DNA of 64,000 nt from positions 26,728 to 90,727 of the forward strand of contig NZ_CABFVH010000021.1 in assembly GCF_902141855.1 (NCBI RefSeq). The letters are read 5' to 3'. Shown here piece by piece: positions 35,426 to 45,053 of this stretch (positions are counted from its first letter, which is position 1; every line of letters begins with the position of its first letter). The translations under genes were made by a program, and so were the position numbers. Below the pieces are notes generated by a model. That model made no database searches and was not told the DNA's origin. It saw only the letters and a list, made by a program, of their open reading frames with translations. Origin of the DNA: Methylobacterium dankookense (lineage in GTDB: Bacteria > Pseudomonadota > Alphaproteobacteria > Rhizobiales > Beijerinckiaceae).

Positions 35426-36694
35426 ATGACGAAGGCGCGCATCGATTCAGCCAGTGGACGGCCGGCCAGGAAAGCGGGCCGTGCCCGGTCGCGAGCGGGC
35501 CTCGCCCTCGCCGCGACGCTGGCGCTCTCCGGCCCGGCCGCGGCGCAGGCGGTCTCGGACGGGGCCGTGCGCATCGGCATCCTGAACGACCAGTCCGGCG
35601 TCTACGCCGAGTTCGGCGGCCGCTCCTCGATCGAGGCGGCCAAGATGGCGGTCGAGGATTTCGGCGGGACGGTGCTCGGCGCGCCGATCGAGCTGGTCTC
35701 GGCCGACCACCAGAACAAGCCCGACATCGCCTCCGGCATCGCGCGGCAATGGTACGACCGCGACAAGGTCGACGCGATCATGGAGCTGACGACCTCCTCG
35801 GTGGCGCTGGCCGTGCAGGGCCTGTCGAAGGAGAAGAAGAAGATCACCATCACCACGGGCGCGGCCACGAGCGACCTCACCGGCAAGCTCTGCACCCCCT
35901 ACGGCTACCATTGGGCCTACGACACGCGCGCGCTCGCGGTCGGCACCGGCGGCGCGCTGGTGCAGCAGGGCGGCAATACCTGGTTCATGCTCACCGCCGA
36001 CTACGCCTTCGGCCACTCGCTGGAGGCCGAGGTCACGCGCTACGTCACCTCGAAGGGCGGCAAGATCGTGGGCGGGGTGCGCCACCCGCTCGCGGCGCAG
36101 GACTATTCCTCCTTCCTGCTCCAGGCGCAGGGGTCGGGCGCGAAGGTGATCGGATTGGCCAATGCCGGCCTCGACACGTCGAACTCGATCAAGCAGGCGG
36201 CGGAATACGGCATCACCGAGGGCGGCCAGCGCCTCGCGGCGCTGCTCTTCACCCTCGCCGAGGTGCACGGGCTCGGCCTCAAGGTGGCGCAGGGCCTGAC
36301 GCTCACCGAGGGCTGGTACTGGGATCTCAACGACGAGACCCGCGCCTTCGGCCAGCGTTTCATGAAGCGCACCGGCAAGATGCCGAACATGATCCATACC
36401 GGGACCTATTCGGCGGTGCTGCAATACCTGAAGGCGGTGAAGGCCGCGGGCACCGACGAGACCGAGGCGGTGAACGAGAAGCTGCACCAGTTGCCGGTGG
36501 ACGACGTCTTCGCCCGCGGCGGCAAGGTGCTGCCGAACGGGCGGATGGTCCACGACATGTACCTGTTCGAGGTCAAGAAGCCCGCCGAATCGAAGGGCGA
36601 GTGGGACCTCTACAAGCTGCTCGCGACCATCCCCGGCACGGACGCCTACGCCAAGCTTGAGGAGAGCGGCTGCCAGCTCGCCGCCTCGCGGTAA
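35426..36694 (+). CDS. ABC transporter substrate-binding protein (branched-chain amino acid / amide type)
   Basis: A protein of 422 residues. A long basic leader is followed by a signal-peptide core (GLALAATLALSGPAAAQA). The Peripla_BP_6 fold has the typical start VRIGILNDQSGVYAEFGGRS SIEAAKMAVEDFGG, with KPDIASGIARQWYDRDKVDA, FMLTADYAFGHSLEAEVTRY and SSFLLQAQGSGAKVIGLANA. It would bind a small amino acid, amide or aromatic ligand in the periplasm. No permease or ATPase gene is adjacent, so it is an orphan binding protein. GAGGAA precedes the ATG. Confidence 0.9.
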   Translation: MTKARIDSASGRPARKAGRARSRAGLALAATLALSGPAAAQAVSDGAVRIGILNDQSGVYAEFGGRSSIEAAKMAVEDFGGTVLGAPIELVSADHQNKPDIASGIARQWYDRDKVDAIMELTTSSVALAVQGLSKEKKKITITTGAATSDLTGKLCTPYGYHWAYDTRALAVGTGGALVQQGGNTWFMLTADYAFGHSLEAEVTRYVTSKGGKIVGGVRHPLAAQDYSSFLLQAQGSGAKVIGLANAGLDTSNSIKQAAEYGITEGGQRLAALLFTLAEVHGLGLKVAQGLTLTEGWYWDLNDETRAFGQRFMKRTGKMPNMIHTGTYSAVLQYLKAVKAAGTDETEAVNEKLHQLPVDDVFARGGKVLPNGRMVHDMYLFEVKKPAESKGEWDLYKLLATIPGTDAYAKLEESGCQLAASR

Positions 36695-36790
36695 CCGAGA
36701 GCCCGCTGCGGGCCTTTTCCCCTCCCCGCAGATCTCGGGCCTGCCCGAGATCTGTTCTTGCCTGTCCAGATCGGGCAGGCCCGATCTGGA

Positions 36791-36887
36791 TGGGGAGGGG
36801 TCAGGGGTGGGGGTGGCTCAGGATGGGGCGCCGAGCGTCGTTCGGCACCACCCCCACCTCCGGCTCCTCCCCGCAAGGGGGAGGAGA
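36791..36887. repeat. GC-rich dispersed repeat, family A: inverted pair without a gene
   Basis: TGGGGAGGGGTCAGGGGTGG followed by GGGTGG at 36791-36816 is the reverse form. CCACCCCCACCTCCGGCTCC then TCCCCGCAAGGGGGAGGA at 36847-36887 is the forward form. They are separated by about 30 bases. Upstream, 36720-36790 holds two further palindromes (GATCTCGGGCCTGCCCGAGATC and a CAGATCGGGCAGGCCCGATCTG unit). Confidence 0.75.
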
Positions 36888-36920
36888 GATTGCGGCCCGG
36901 CAAATCGCCGGGCGTCGTCC

Positions 36921-39602
36921 TCACGCCGCCTGGAGCGCCTCGGCGATGGCGTCGAGGGCGGCCTGGGCGCCGTCCCCGTTGGGGCCGCCGGCCTGGGCCA
37001 TGTCGCGGCGGCCGCCGCCGCCCTTGCCGCCGAGATGGCCGGCGCCGGCCCGCACCAGCCCGACCGCGTCGTAGCGTGCGGTCAAGTCGTCGGTGACGCC
37101 GACCACGAGGCCGGCCTTGCCGTCGGCGGCGACGCCCACGATCGCCACGATACCGGAGCCGAGGCGGGTCTTGCCCTCGTCGGCGAGGCTCTTGAGGTCG
37201 CGCATCTCGACGCCCTCGACCACGCGGGCCATCAGCTTCACGCCGGCCACCTCGCGGGCCTCATCGCCGCCGCCCGCCGCGCCGCCGCCCATGGCGAGCT
37301 TCTTGCGCGCATCCGCCAGCTCGCGCTCCAGGCGCCGGCGATCCTCCAGAAGGGCCGCGAGGCGGTCGGGCGCCTCGGTCACGGGGGCCTTGAGCAGGCC
37401 GGCAAGGGCTGCGAGCGAGCGGCCCTCCTCGGCGCGGTGGCGGCGCGCGGCATCCGCGGTCATCGCCTCGATGCGGCGCACGCCCGCGCCCACCGCGCTC
37501 TCGCCCACGATGCTGACGAGGCCGATATCGCCGGTGCGCTCCACATGGGTGCCGCCGCAGAGCTCGATCGAGAAGTTCGGCAGGCGCCCGCCCTCGGTCG
37601 CCGCGCCCGCATCGTCCACGGGCCGGCCCATCGAGACCACGCGGACCTCGTCGCCGTATTTCTCGCCGAACAGGGCGCGGGCGCCGGATTCGATCGCCTC
37701 GTCCACCGCCATCAGCTTGGTGACGACGGGCGCGTTCTGCAGGAGCACCGCGTTGGCGATGTCCTCGACGCGGGCGAGCTCGGCCGCCTCGATCGGCTTC
37801 GGATGGCTGATGTCGAAGCGCAGGCGCTCGGGCGCCACCAGCGAGCCCTTCTGGGCGACGTGGTCGCCGAGCACCTGGCGCAGGGCCTCGTGCAGGAGGT
37901 GGGTGGCCGAGTGGTTGGCGCGGATCGCCCGGCGGCGGGCATGGTCCACCTTCAGCTCCACCGCGCCGTCGCGGGCCAGCGTGCCCTCCTCCACCGTGAC
38001 GTGGTGCACGAAGAGGTCGCCGAGCTTCTTCTCGGTGGCGGTGACGCGGGCGCGCAGGCCGGTGCCGACGACGAGGCCGGTATCGCCGACCTGGCCGCCC
38101 GATTCCGCGTAGAACGGGGTCTGGTTGGCGAGCATCAGGCCGCTCTCGCCGGCCTTCAGCGCCTCGACCTCGGCGCCCTCGCGGAGGAGCGCGGTGACGA
38201 TGCCCTCGGCGCCCTCGGTCTCGTAGCCGAGGAACTCGCTGGCCCCGACCCGGTCGCGCAGGGCGAACCAGACGGTCTCGGTCGCGGCCTCGCCCGAGCC
38301 CTTCCAGGCCTCGCGGGCCGCCTGCTTCTGGCGCTCCATCGCGGCCGTGAAGGCGGCCGTGTCGACGCCGATGCCGCGGGCCTTCAGCGCGTCCTGGGTC
38401 AGGTCGAGGGGGAAGCCGTAGGTGTCGTAGAGGGTGAAGGCGGTCTCGCCGGAGAGCCGGCCGCCCTCGGAGAGGTCGCGGCTCTCCGCGTCGAGGATCG
38501 CGAGGCCGCGCTCGAGGGTGCGGCGGAAGCGGGTCTCCTCCAGGCGCAGCGTCTCGGAGATCAGGCTCTCGGCCCGCATCAGCTCGGGGTAGGCCTGCCC
38601 CATCTCGCGCACCAGGGTCGGCACGAGGCGGTACATCATCGGCTCGCGCGAGCCGATCAGCTCGGCATGGCGCATGGCGCGGCGCATGATCCGGCGCAGC
38701 ACGTAGCCGCGGCCCTCGTTCGAGGGCAGCACCCCGTCCGCCACCAGGAAGGCGGAGGCGCGCAGGTGGTCGGCGATGACGCGGTAGGAGGCGAGCGTCG
38801 CCGGCTCCGGCGGGCGGCTCACCGCGTGGGCGACCGCGTCGATGAGCGCGCGGAACAGGTCGGTCTCGTAGTTCGAGTGCACGCCCTGGAGGATCGCCGC
38901 CATGCGCTCCAGGCCGAGGCCGGTATCGATCGAGGGGCGCGGCAGGGCGAGGCGGTTGCCCGGCTCGATCTGCTCGTACTGCATGAAGACGAGGTTCCAG
39001 AACTCGAGGAAGCGGTCGCCGTCCTCGTCGGGCGAGCCGGGCGGGCCGCCCTGCAGCGCCGGGCCCTGGTCGATGAAGATCTCCGAGCACGGCCCGCAGG
39101 GGCCGGTATCGCCCATCTGCCAGAAATTGTCCGAGGTGCCGATGCGGATGATCTTGTCGTCGGAGAAGCCGGCGATCTTCTTCCACAGGCCCGCGGCCTC
39201 GTCGTCGTCCGCGTAGACGGTGACGAGCAGGCGGTCCGGCTTCAGGCCGAACTCCTTCGTGATGAGGGTCCAGGCCAGCTCGATCGCGCGGTCCTTGAAA
39301 TAGTCGCCGAACGAGAAATTGCCGAGCATCTCGAAGAAGGTGTGGTGGCGCGCGGTGTAGCCGACGTTGTCGAGGTCGTTGTGCTTGCCGCCCGCGCGGA
39401 CGCATTTCTGCGCCGTCGTCGCCCGCTGGTAGGGCCGCTTCTCGATGCCGGTGAAGACGTTCTTGAACTGCACCATGCCGGCGTTCGTGAACATCAGGGT
39501 CGGGTCGTTCTTCGGCACCAGGCTCGAGGACGGCACCACCGTGTGGTCCGCCTGCGCGAAGTAGTTGAGGAAGGTCGACCGGATCTCGTTGACGCCGCTC
39601 AT
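36921..39602 (-). CDS. alaS: Alanyl-tRNA synthetase
   Basis: A class II synthetase of 893 residues from the ATG at 39602. It starts [20 protein letters not shown] with the motifs [26 protein letters not shown] and [19 protein letters not shown]. The editing domain has [13 protein letters not shown] and the zinc-binding [15 protein letters not shown]-terminal coiled coil and the Gly-rich C-Ala region follow ([19 protein letters not shown]). All domains are complete. The family A repeat lies just downstream. Confidence 0.98.
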   Translation of the reverse strand: MSGVNEIRSTFLNYFAQADHTVVPSSSLVPKNDPTLMFTNAGMVQFKNVFTGIEKRPYQRATTAQKCVRAGGKHNDLDNVGYTARHHTFFEMLGNFSFGDYFKDRAIELAWTLITKEFGLKPDRLLVTVYADDDEAAGLWKKIAGFSDDKIIRIGTSDNFWQMGDTGPCGPCSEIFIDQGPALQGGPPGSPDEDGDRFLEFWNLVFMQYEQIEPGNRLALPRPSIDTGLGLERMAAILQGVHSNYETDLFRALIDAVAHAVSRPPEPATLASYRVIADHLRASAFLVADGVLPSNEGRGYVLRRIMRRAMRHAELIGSREPMMYRLVPTLVREMGQAYPELMRAESLISETLRLEETRFRRTLERGLAILDAESRDLSEGGRLSGETAFTLYDTYGFPLDLTQDALKARGIGVDTAAFTAAMERQKQAAREAWKGSGEAATETVWFALRDRVGASEFLGYETEGAEGIVTALLREGAEVEALKAGESGLMLANQTPFYAESGGQVGDTGLVVGTGLRARVTATEKKLGDLFVHHVTVEEGTLARDGAVELKVDHARRRAIRANHSATHLLHEALRQVLGDHVAQKGSLVAPERLRFDISHPKPIEAAELARVEDIANAVLLQNAPVVTKLMAVDEAIESGARALFGEKYGDEVRVVSMGRPVDDAGAATEGGRLPNFSIELCGGTHVERTGDIGLVSIVGESAVGAGVRRIEAMTADAARRHRAEEGRSLAALAGLLKAPVTEAPDRLAALLEDRRRLERELADARKKLAMGGGAAGGGDEAREVAGVKLMARVVEGVEMRDLKSLADEGKTRLGSGIVAIVGVAADGKAGLVVGVTDDLTARYDAVGLVRAGAGHLGGKGGGGRRDMAQAGGPNGDGAQAALDAIAEALQAA

Positions 39603-39854
39603 AGAGGACAGACTCTGCCTGGAACGTTCGTGTCGGTGCCGGGCGTCCCGGGGGACGGGGCCTGGCCGCATTCCGGCCCTCTTAGCTGAGGGACGCCGCT
39701 CAAGTCACGGATAACCTGTCACCGCTCCGTCCACAGCTTGTGGGAGGCGTTTGCCACAGGAAGGCCCCAACCGCGGCCGTGTTGTCGCCACATCTGTCAA
39801 GCCAGATCGGGATCACGGCGCCATCAGCGGCGCGGGACGAGGATTTCGAGTCGC

Positions 39855-41030
39855 ATGCAGGCCCGCCCGGACGGTACGTCGCGCAACGCCTCCAGCAAGA
39901 CCGCCCGCCCGGCCCCCGGCCGCTTCGGCTCGGGCCCGGCCGATGCCCTGTCCGCCCTGCCCCGGGTCGGGCGCGACCACGGCAGCCGCCCGGCCATCGC
40001 CCGCTCGCTCCTGTCGATGTCGCTGCTCGCCGGGGGGCTCAGCGCCGTGCTGATCGGCTCCGGCGCCGAGCTCGGCCGGATCGGACTCGACCGCGCGGTC
40101 TCGACCGCCCAGGCCGCCACCGAGATCCCGATGCCGCGCCCGCGCGTCCAGACGGTCTCCCTGGTGTCGCAGGCCGTGACCGACCCGACCCCGCCCGCCG
40201 TGCTGCGCGCCTCCTCGGCCTTCGCTGCGGTGCACGACCTCGACACCGATCTCGGCTCGAACACCGTCGACCGCGTCTCCTACGACTTTCTGCTCTCCGA
40301 GAGCGCGGTGGGCGACCCGAACGAGGTGCTCGAATTCGGCCCGATGAAGATCCGGCGCCACCTCGTCCAGACCATCGTGCGCGCCGCCCAGGCGGTGCAG
40401 ACCGACCCGGTCCTGCTGATGGCGGTGGCCGACAAGGAATCGAGCTTCATCACGGCCGTGCAGGCCAAGACCTCCTCGGCCACCGGCCTGTACCAGTTCA
40501 TCGAGCGGACCTGGCTCGGCGTGGTCCGCGACTTCGGCGCGAAATACGGGCTGGAGAAGGATGCGGCCCTCGTCGTCGCGGATTCGAACGACAAGCCGAG
40601 CGTGGCGGATCCGGCCGAGCGCGCCCGCATCCTGGAGATGCGGCGCGACCCCTATCTCTCCGCCCTGATGGCCGGCGAGATGCTGAAGCGCGACGCCGCC
40701 CGCATCGCCCTGCGCATCGGCCGCGAGCTGACCCTCGGCGAGGTCTACCTCGCCCACTTCCTCGGGCCGGACGACGCCGAGGAGTTCCTGGCCAAGGTGG
40801 TCGACAAGCCCGGCGCCGCAGCCGCCCAGCTCCTGCCCGGCCCGGCGCGCGCGAACCGCACCATCTTCTTCGCCGCGCAGCAGCACGGCCGGCGCAAGAA
40901 GGCGATCAGCCTCTCGGTGGCGCAGGTGCACGAGAAGTTCGAGACGATGATGAGCACCCGCGGCGCCCGCTACCAGAACGTGCGCGCCGTCTCCGGCATG
41001 ATGGCCTACGCGGAGGCCGAGGCGCAGTAG
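39855..41030 (+). CDS. SLT-type lytic transglycosylase-like protein
   Basis: A protein of 391 residues from the ATG at 39855. After a Pro/Ala-rich start there is a hydrophobic segment (ARSLLSMSLLAGGLSAVLIG). The transglycosylase domain occupies about residues 180-310. The catalytic Glu lies in LMAVADKESSFITAVQAKTS SATGLYQFIERTWL, which follows the ES-S-F...A.S.TGLYQF pattern. It would cleave peptidoglycan glycan strands with anhydromuramic acid formation in the periplasm. The C-terminal part is basic and without a recognised domain. Confidence 0.85.
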   Translation: MQARPDGTSRNASSKTARPAPGRFGSGPADALSALPRVGRDHGSRPAIARSLLSMSLLAGGLSAVLIGSGAELGRIGLDRAVSTAQAATEIPMPRPRVQTVSLVSQAVTDPTPPAVLRASSAFAAVHDLDTDLGSNTVDRVSYDFLLSESAVGDPNEVLEFGPMKIRRHLVQTIVRAAQAVQTDPVLLMAVADKESSFITAVQAKTSSATGLYQFIERTWLGVVRDFGAKYGLEKDAALVVADSNDKPSVADPAERARILEMRRDPYLSALMAGEMLKRDAARIALRIGRELTLGEVYLAHFLGPDDAEEFLAKVVDKPGAAAAQLLPGPARANRTIFFAAQQHGRRKKAISLSVAQVHEKFETMMSTRGARYQNVRAVSGMMAYAEAEAQ

Positions 41031-41205
41031 CCGCCCGCTCCGCCGGCCCTCGACCACACGGCGGTTTCGGCTGCAGGGAGCGCAACTGACGACGTTTTCC
41101 CGACTTCTCTCCACAAGCGCCGCGCGGGCGGCGTGACACCACGGCTTCCGGGGGGAGTTCTTGACGAAGGGGAACCGCGACGGCACCGGGCGGCACGCGC
41201 CGCCG

Positions 41206-41766
41206 ATGGAGACCCTGTCGCCTGGCGTGCCACTCGATCAGATCGGCGAGACCCTCGCCTCGTTCTACGACAGCCTGGTGGCCGAGGGCGTGCCGGAGCA
41301 TCTCGCCGCGCTCGTCCGCCGCGTGCGCCAGGCCGAGCCCGAGCCGGAGGCGGTCGGCGGCGACGGCGCGGGGCCGTCCCGCGCGCCGCAGGACCGGATC
41401 GCCCTCGTCGTCGAGGACGATCCCGAGCAGCGCGCCCTCGCCGAGGCATTGCTTGAGGAGACCGAACTCGAGGTGATCGGCTGCGCCAGCGCCGAGGCCG
41501 CGCTCCGCCTGCTTCAGGACCGCGGCGGCGAGGTGGCCCTGGTCTTCGCCGACGTGCGCCTCGCCGGCGCCATGGACGGGCTCCAACTCGCCCACGCCGT
41601 CGCGACCCTGTGGCCGCGGGCCCGGCTCGTCCTCACCTCCGGCCACGGGCTCGAGCGGCCGGACCTGCCGCGCGAGGCCGTGTTCATCCCCAAGCCCTGG
41701 CGCCCGCGCGACGTCCTGGCCGAGGCGCAGCGCGCCGCGGGCGATCCGCCGCCGCCGGTCGTCTGA
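41206..41766 (+). CDS. Response-regulator receiver protein with N-terminal NepR-like segment
   Basis: A protein of 186 residues from the ATG at 41206 (a TTG at 41161 would add 15). Residues about 68-180 form a receiver domain: ALVVEDDPEQRALAEALLEE, the phospho-acceptor Asp116 in LVFADVRLAG, the Ser/Thr position in LVLTSGHG and the Lys in VFIPKPW. Before it, residues 11-42 (DQIGETLASFYDSLVAEGVP EHLAALVRRV) match the NepR anti-sigma pattern IG..L...YD.lv.E.vP..l..L. NepR binds the general-stress sigma factor EcfG, and phosphorylated PhyR releases it. A NepR-like/receiver fusion would be an unusual regulator of that switch. This is an inference from the motif. No DNA-binding output domain is present. 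Confidence 0.75.
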   Translation: METLSPGVPLDQIGETLASFYDSLVAEGVPEHLAALVRRVRQAEPEPEAVGGDGAGPSRAPQDRIALVVEDDPEQRALAEALLEETELEVIGCASAEAALRLLQDRGGEVALVFADVRLAGAMDGLQLAHAVATLWPRARLVLTSGHGLERPDLPREAVFIPKPWRPRDVLAEAQRAAGDPPPPVV

Positions 41767-41851
41767 GCGCCGGGCCGCTGAGCCGCTACACAGGCGGGCG
41801 CGGGACTTGCATCGACCCGCTCTGTCCCGTCCCAAGCCTCCGCAGCAGCGC

Positions 41852-42793
41852 GTGCCGATCCTCTCCGTCCGCCACGTCACCACCTACCGCTACCGTCGGC
41901 CCGTGGCGTTCGGCGAGCACCGCCTGATGTTTCGCCCGCGCGACAGCTACGACCAGCGCCTGATCGAGGCGACCCTGGAGATCGAGCCCGAGCCGGCCTC
42001 GCTGCGCTGGATGTTCGACGTGTTCGGCAATTGCGTCGCCGTGGTCGCCTTCGACCGGCGCGCCGAGACGCTCCGCTTCGTCTGCGGCATCACCCTCGAC
42101 CACGCGCCCGAGCACGCCCCCGTCTTCCCGCTGGCGCCGCACGCGACGCATTATCCGTTCGGCTACGGCGCCGAGGACATGCCCGACCTCAACCGCTCGA
42201 TCGAGCGGCAATGGCCGGACCCGCGGCACGAGGTCGATGCCTGGGCGCGCAGCTTCGTGCCGGCCACGGGTCGGATCCCGACCCAGGAGCTGCTCGCCGA
42301 CATGACCCGCAGCGTGCGCCGGAACTTCACCTACACGGCGCGCAGCGAGAAAGGCGTGCAGGACCCGCTCCACACGCTCAGGACCAAGTGCGGCTCCTGC
42401 CGCGACTTCGCGGTGCTGATGATGGAGGGCGTGCGGGCGCTCGGCATGGCCGCCCGCTTCGTCTCCGGATACCTCTACAACCCGCGCAACGACCGCGATC
42501 GTCATGTCGGCGGCGGCTCGACCCATGCCTGGCTGCAGGTCTACCTGCCCGGGGCCGGCTGGGTGGAGTTCGACCCCACCAACGGTATCGTCGGCAACCG
42601 CGACCTGATCCGCGTCGCCGTGGCCCGCGATCCCCGCCAGGCCGTGCCGCTGCACGGCTCCTATTTCGGGCTCGCCAGCGACGACCTCGGCATGCGCGTC
42701 GATGTCGAGGTGATCGAGCTGCCGGACGACCGGCCCAAGCCGACGCCGCCCGAGGGGGCGATCGCCGAACCCGCCGTCACGGCTGCCCGTTGA
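41852..42793 (+). CDS. Transglutaminase-like family protein 1
   Basis: A protein of 313 residues from the GTG at 41852. It has the N-terminal bacterial transglutaminase-like domain (SVRHVTTYRYRRPVAFGEHR LMFRPR) and the transglutaminase core. The catalytic Cys is in TKCGSCRDFAVLMMEGVRAL, the His in GGGSTHAWLQVYLPGAGWVE and the Asp in FDPTNGIVG. All three catalytic positions are present. Members are cysteine proteases or amidases rather than cross-linkers. A second, different member follows 52 bases downstream, so the two are probably co-expressed. Confidence 0.92.
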   Translation: MPILSVRHVTTYRYRRPVAFGEHRLMFRPRDSYDQRLIEATLEIEPEPASLRWMFDVFGNCVAVVAFDRRAETLRFVCGITLDHAPEHAPVFPLAPHATHYPFGYGAEDMPDLNRSIERQWPDPRHEVDAWARSFVPATGRIPTQELLADMTRSVRRNFTYTARSEKGVQDPLHTLRTKCGSCRDFAVLMMEGVRALGMAARFVSGYLYNPRNDRDRHVGGGSTHAWLQVYLPGAGWVEFDPTNGIVGNRDLIRVAVARDPRQAVPLHGSYFGLASDDLGMRVDVEVIELPDDRPKPTPPEGAIAEPAVTAAR

Positions 42794-42845
42794 GCCGGGC
42801 CACGTCCTCTCCGGCCCTTCCCTCCCGCAACGCCCGGTGCACGCC

Positions 42846-43664
42846 ATGAAGATCAGGACCGGCTTCAACATCGCCTTCGAATCGGCGCAGCCGACGCCGA
42901 TGATCCTGATGCTGAGCGTCCATCCCTCGCGCATGTCCGACGTGCTGAGCCCGCACGTGATCGGCTTCGATCCGCCGATCCCGGCGCACGAATACCTGGA
43001 TCCATTCGGCAATATCTGCCACCGGATCGTCACGCCGCCCGGACCTCTCACCATCACGGCGGATTTCACCGTGCAGGATTCCGGTGAGCCGGACCTCGTC
43101 GTGCCGGAGGCGCGCCAGATCGCGGTGCAGGATCTGCCGGACGACGTGCTGATCTACCTGCTCGGCTCGCGCTACTGCGACACCGACAAGCTCTCGCAGA
43201 CCGCCTGGTCGCTGTTCGGCAATGCTCCGGAGGGCTGGGCCCGCGTCCAGGCCATCGTCGACTACACGCACGAGCGGATCCGGTTCGACTACCTGCGCGC
43301 CGATCCGACCCGCACCGCCCATGACGGCTTCATGCAGCGCGAGGGCGTCTGCCGCGACTTCGCGCATCTCGCCATCGCCTTCTGCCGCTGCATGAACATC
43401 CCGGCGCGCTACGCAACCGGCTATCTCGGCGATATCGGCGTGCCGCCGGTGCCGGACCCGATGGACTTCTCGGCCTGGTTCGAGGTGTTCCTCGACGGCC
43501 CAGAGGGCCCGCGCTGGTACACGTTCGACGCCCGGCACAACCGGCCCCGCATCGGCCGCATCGTGATGGCGCGCGGGCGCGACGCCACCGACTGCGCCAT
43601 CACCACCAATTTCGGCTACGTCCACCTCGCCCGGTTCGACGTGCGCACCGACGAGGTCGCCTGA
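42846..43664 (+). CDS. Transglutaminase-like family protein 2
   Basis: A protein of 272 residues from the ATG at 42846. It starts MKIRTGFNIAFESAQPTPMI LMLSVHPSR, the N-terminal pattern of the second transglutaminase-like subfamily. The core has the catalytic Cys in QREGVCRDFAHLAIAFCRCM, a segment DFSAWFEVFLDG in which Ala-Trp is normally preceded by His (here Ser), and Asp in YTFDARHNRPRIGR. The catalytic His therefore appears to be replaced by Ser. It is probably paired with the upstream gene. Confidence 0.88.
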   Translation: MKIRTGFNIAFESAQPTPMILMLSVHPSRMSDVLSPHVIGFDPPIPAHEYLDPFGNICHRIVTPPGPLTITADFTVQDSGEPDLVVPEARQIAVQDLPDDVLIYLLGSRYCDTDKLSQTAWSLFGNAPEGWARVQAIVDYTHERIRFDYLRADPTRTAHDGFMQREGVCRDFAHLAIAFCRCMNIPARYATGYLGDIGVPPVPDPMDFSAWFEVFLDGPEGPRWYTFDARHNRPRIGRIVMARGRDATDCAITTNFGYVHLARFDVRTDEVA

Positions 43665-43839
43665 GCGACACCGGTGGACAGGCCGTGGACGGGCCGTGGA
43701 CGGGCCTGTGCGCGAAGACACCGAACTTACAGCCGAGCCTACGTATTCCTGGGTCGTCCAAAATCTTCGTCGGTCTGTGGAACCGACGGCCTATGCCCAC
43801 GCTTGTAATGGCAAAGGTTATTGCACAGGTAGGCTCCTC

Positions 43840-44514
43840 ATGAAGACCTCGGCCTCCGCGCTCGCCGCGCTTCTCGGCGTCTGTGTTCTCTCCGCGTCCC
43901 CCGTCCTCGCTGCCACGGCCTACGATCCGTTCGGCTCGAGCGACGCCGAGGACTATTACGGCGATTCCGCCCCCACCTACGGCTACCAGGGCACGCCGAG
44001 CCGCGGCTACGGCCAGACCTACGCGCCGGGCTACGGCCAGGGCATGCAGGCGGCGCCGCAGGCGCAGGTCCAGCCGATCCCGCGCGAGATCGTCGCCTTC
44101 AACGCCCCCTACGCGCCGGGCACGATCGTGGTCTCGACCTCGGAGCGCCGGCTCTACTTCGTGTTGCCGAACGGCGAGGCGATCCGCTACGGCGTCGGCG
44201 TCGGCCGTCCGGGCTTCACCTGGGCCGGCGTGAAGACGGTCACCGCCAAGAAGGAATGGCCGTCGTGGGTGCCGCCGAAGGCGATGCTCGCCCGCCGTCC
44301 AGACCTGCCGCGCTACATGGCCGGCGGCATCGAGAACCCGCTCGGCGCCCGCGCCATGTATATCGGCAGCACCGAATACCGCATCCACGGCTCCAACGAG
44401 CCGGACACCATCGGCCAGGCCGTGTCCTCGGGCTGCATCCGGATGACCAACGACGACGTCACCGACCTCTACGAGCGCGTGAGGATCGGCGCGAAGGTCG
44501 TCGTCCTGAACTGA
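43840..44514 (+). CDS. L,D-transpeptidase (YkuD domain)
   Basis: A protein of 224 residues from the ATG at 43840 with a signal peptide (SALAALLGVCVLSASPVLA). A Tyr/Gly-rich low-complexity spacer follows, then the YkuD domain at about residues 95-224. The catalytic region has IHGSNEPDTIGQAVSSGCIR MTNDDV, in which the His, Ser-x-Gly-Cys-Ile-Arg nucleophile motif and Arg are intact. It forms 3-3 peptidoglycan cross-links or attaches proteins in the periplasm. Confidence 0.94.
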   Translation: MKTSASALAALLGVCVLSASPVLAATAYDPFGSSDAEDYYGDSAPTYGYQGTPSRGYGQTYAPGYGQGMQAAPQAQVQPIPREIVAFNAPYAPGTIVVSTSERRLYFVLPNGEAIRYGVGVGRPGFTWAGVKTVTAKKEWPSWVPPKAMLARRPDLPRYMAGGIENPLGARAMYIGSTEYRIHGSNEPDTIGQAVSSGCIRMTNDDVTDLYERVRIGAKVVVLN

Positions 44515-44537
44515 TCGCTCAGGGAACCGGACGAATC

Positions 44538-44571
44538 GAGGCCGCGGTGCCCGTCGGGGCGCCGCGGCCTC
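44538..44571. terminator. Terminator-like hairpin after the L,D-transpeptidase gene
   Basis: GAGGCCGCGG at 44538-44547 pairs perfectly with CCGCGGCCTC at 44562-44571. The gene stop is 24 bases upstream and GCGCGTTTC follows. It serves the convergent pair of genes. Confidence 0.6.
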
Positions 44572-44587
44572 GCGCGTTTCGCGGCGC

Positions 44588-44890
44588 TCAGGGCGCCACG
44601 CGGCCGACCGCCGTCTGCGGCGGGCTGAACGAGACAGCCGGCAGGTCGCAGAAGCAGCGCGTGCCCAGCGGCCGCGGGCCCGGCAGCGGGCAGGAGAAGG
44701 GCTGCGGCCCGGTGATGCCCTGCTGCACGGCATCGCAGTTCAGGCCGATCGCACGGCGCGGCGGGCCGGGCCGGTAGGGCCGCTCGTCGTAGCCGCCGCG
44801 ATAGGGCGCCTCGTAATACTGCGCCTGCGCCGTCGCCAGGGATCCGGCGAGGAGGGCCGCAGCGAGGCTGAAGATGCCGATCTGCCGCAT
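44588..44890 (-). CDS. Exported small Pro/Tyr-rich protein
   Basis: A protein of 100 residues from the ATG at 44890 with a signal peptide (RQIGIFSLAAALLAGSLATA QA). The mature part is Tyr/Pro/Arg-rich (YYEAPYRGGYDERPYRPGPP RRA), then four cysteines (LNCDAV, FSCPLP, RCFCDLP) follow. No family is recognised. It is probably a periplasmic or surface protein. Confidence 0.65.
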   Translation of the reverse strand: MRQIGIFSLAAALLAGSLATAQAQYYEAPYRGGYDERPYRPGPPRRAIGLNCDAVQQGITGPQPFSCPLPGPRPLGTRCFCDLPAVSFSPPQTAVGRVAP

Positions 44891-44967
44891 GGGGCGTCTG
44901 AACTCCGTCTCAGGTCCGGACCCGCGCCGGACCGGACCGTGTTCTCGCGTCAATGCAGGCGAAAACG

Positions 44968-45000
44968 AGACGGCCCGCCCCCGAGGGAGTCGGGCCGTCT
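44968..45000 (-). terminator. Intrinsic terminator of the phasin gene
   Basis: AGACGGCCCG at 44968-44977 pairs perfectly with CGGGCCGTCT at 44991-45000. On the minus strand it is followed by CGTTTTCGC. It is 53 bases past the phasin stop. Confidence 0.65.
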
Positions 45001-45053
45001 GCATCGGTCAGCATGATTGCGCCCCGGCGGCGGCTGCCGCCGGTTTGCGCGAA

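Noticed and set aside
36657..39689. 1010-residue plus-strand ORF opposite alaS
   Set aside because: Antisense shadow with a biased composition; alaS is complete on the minus strand.
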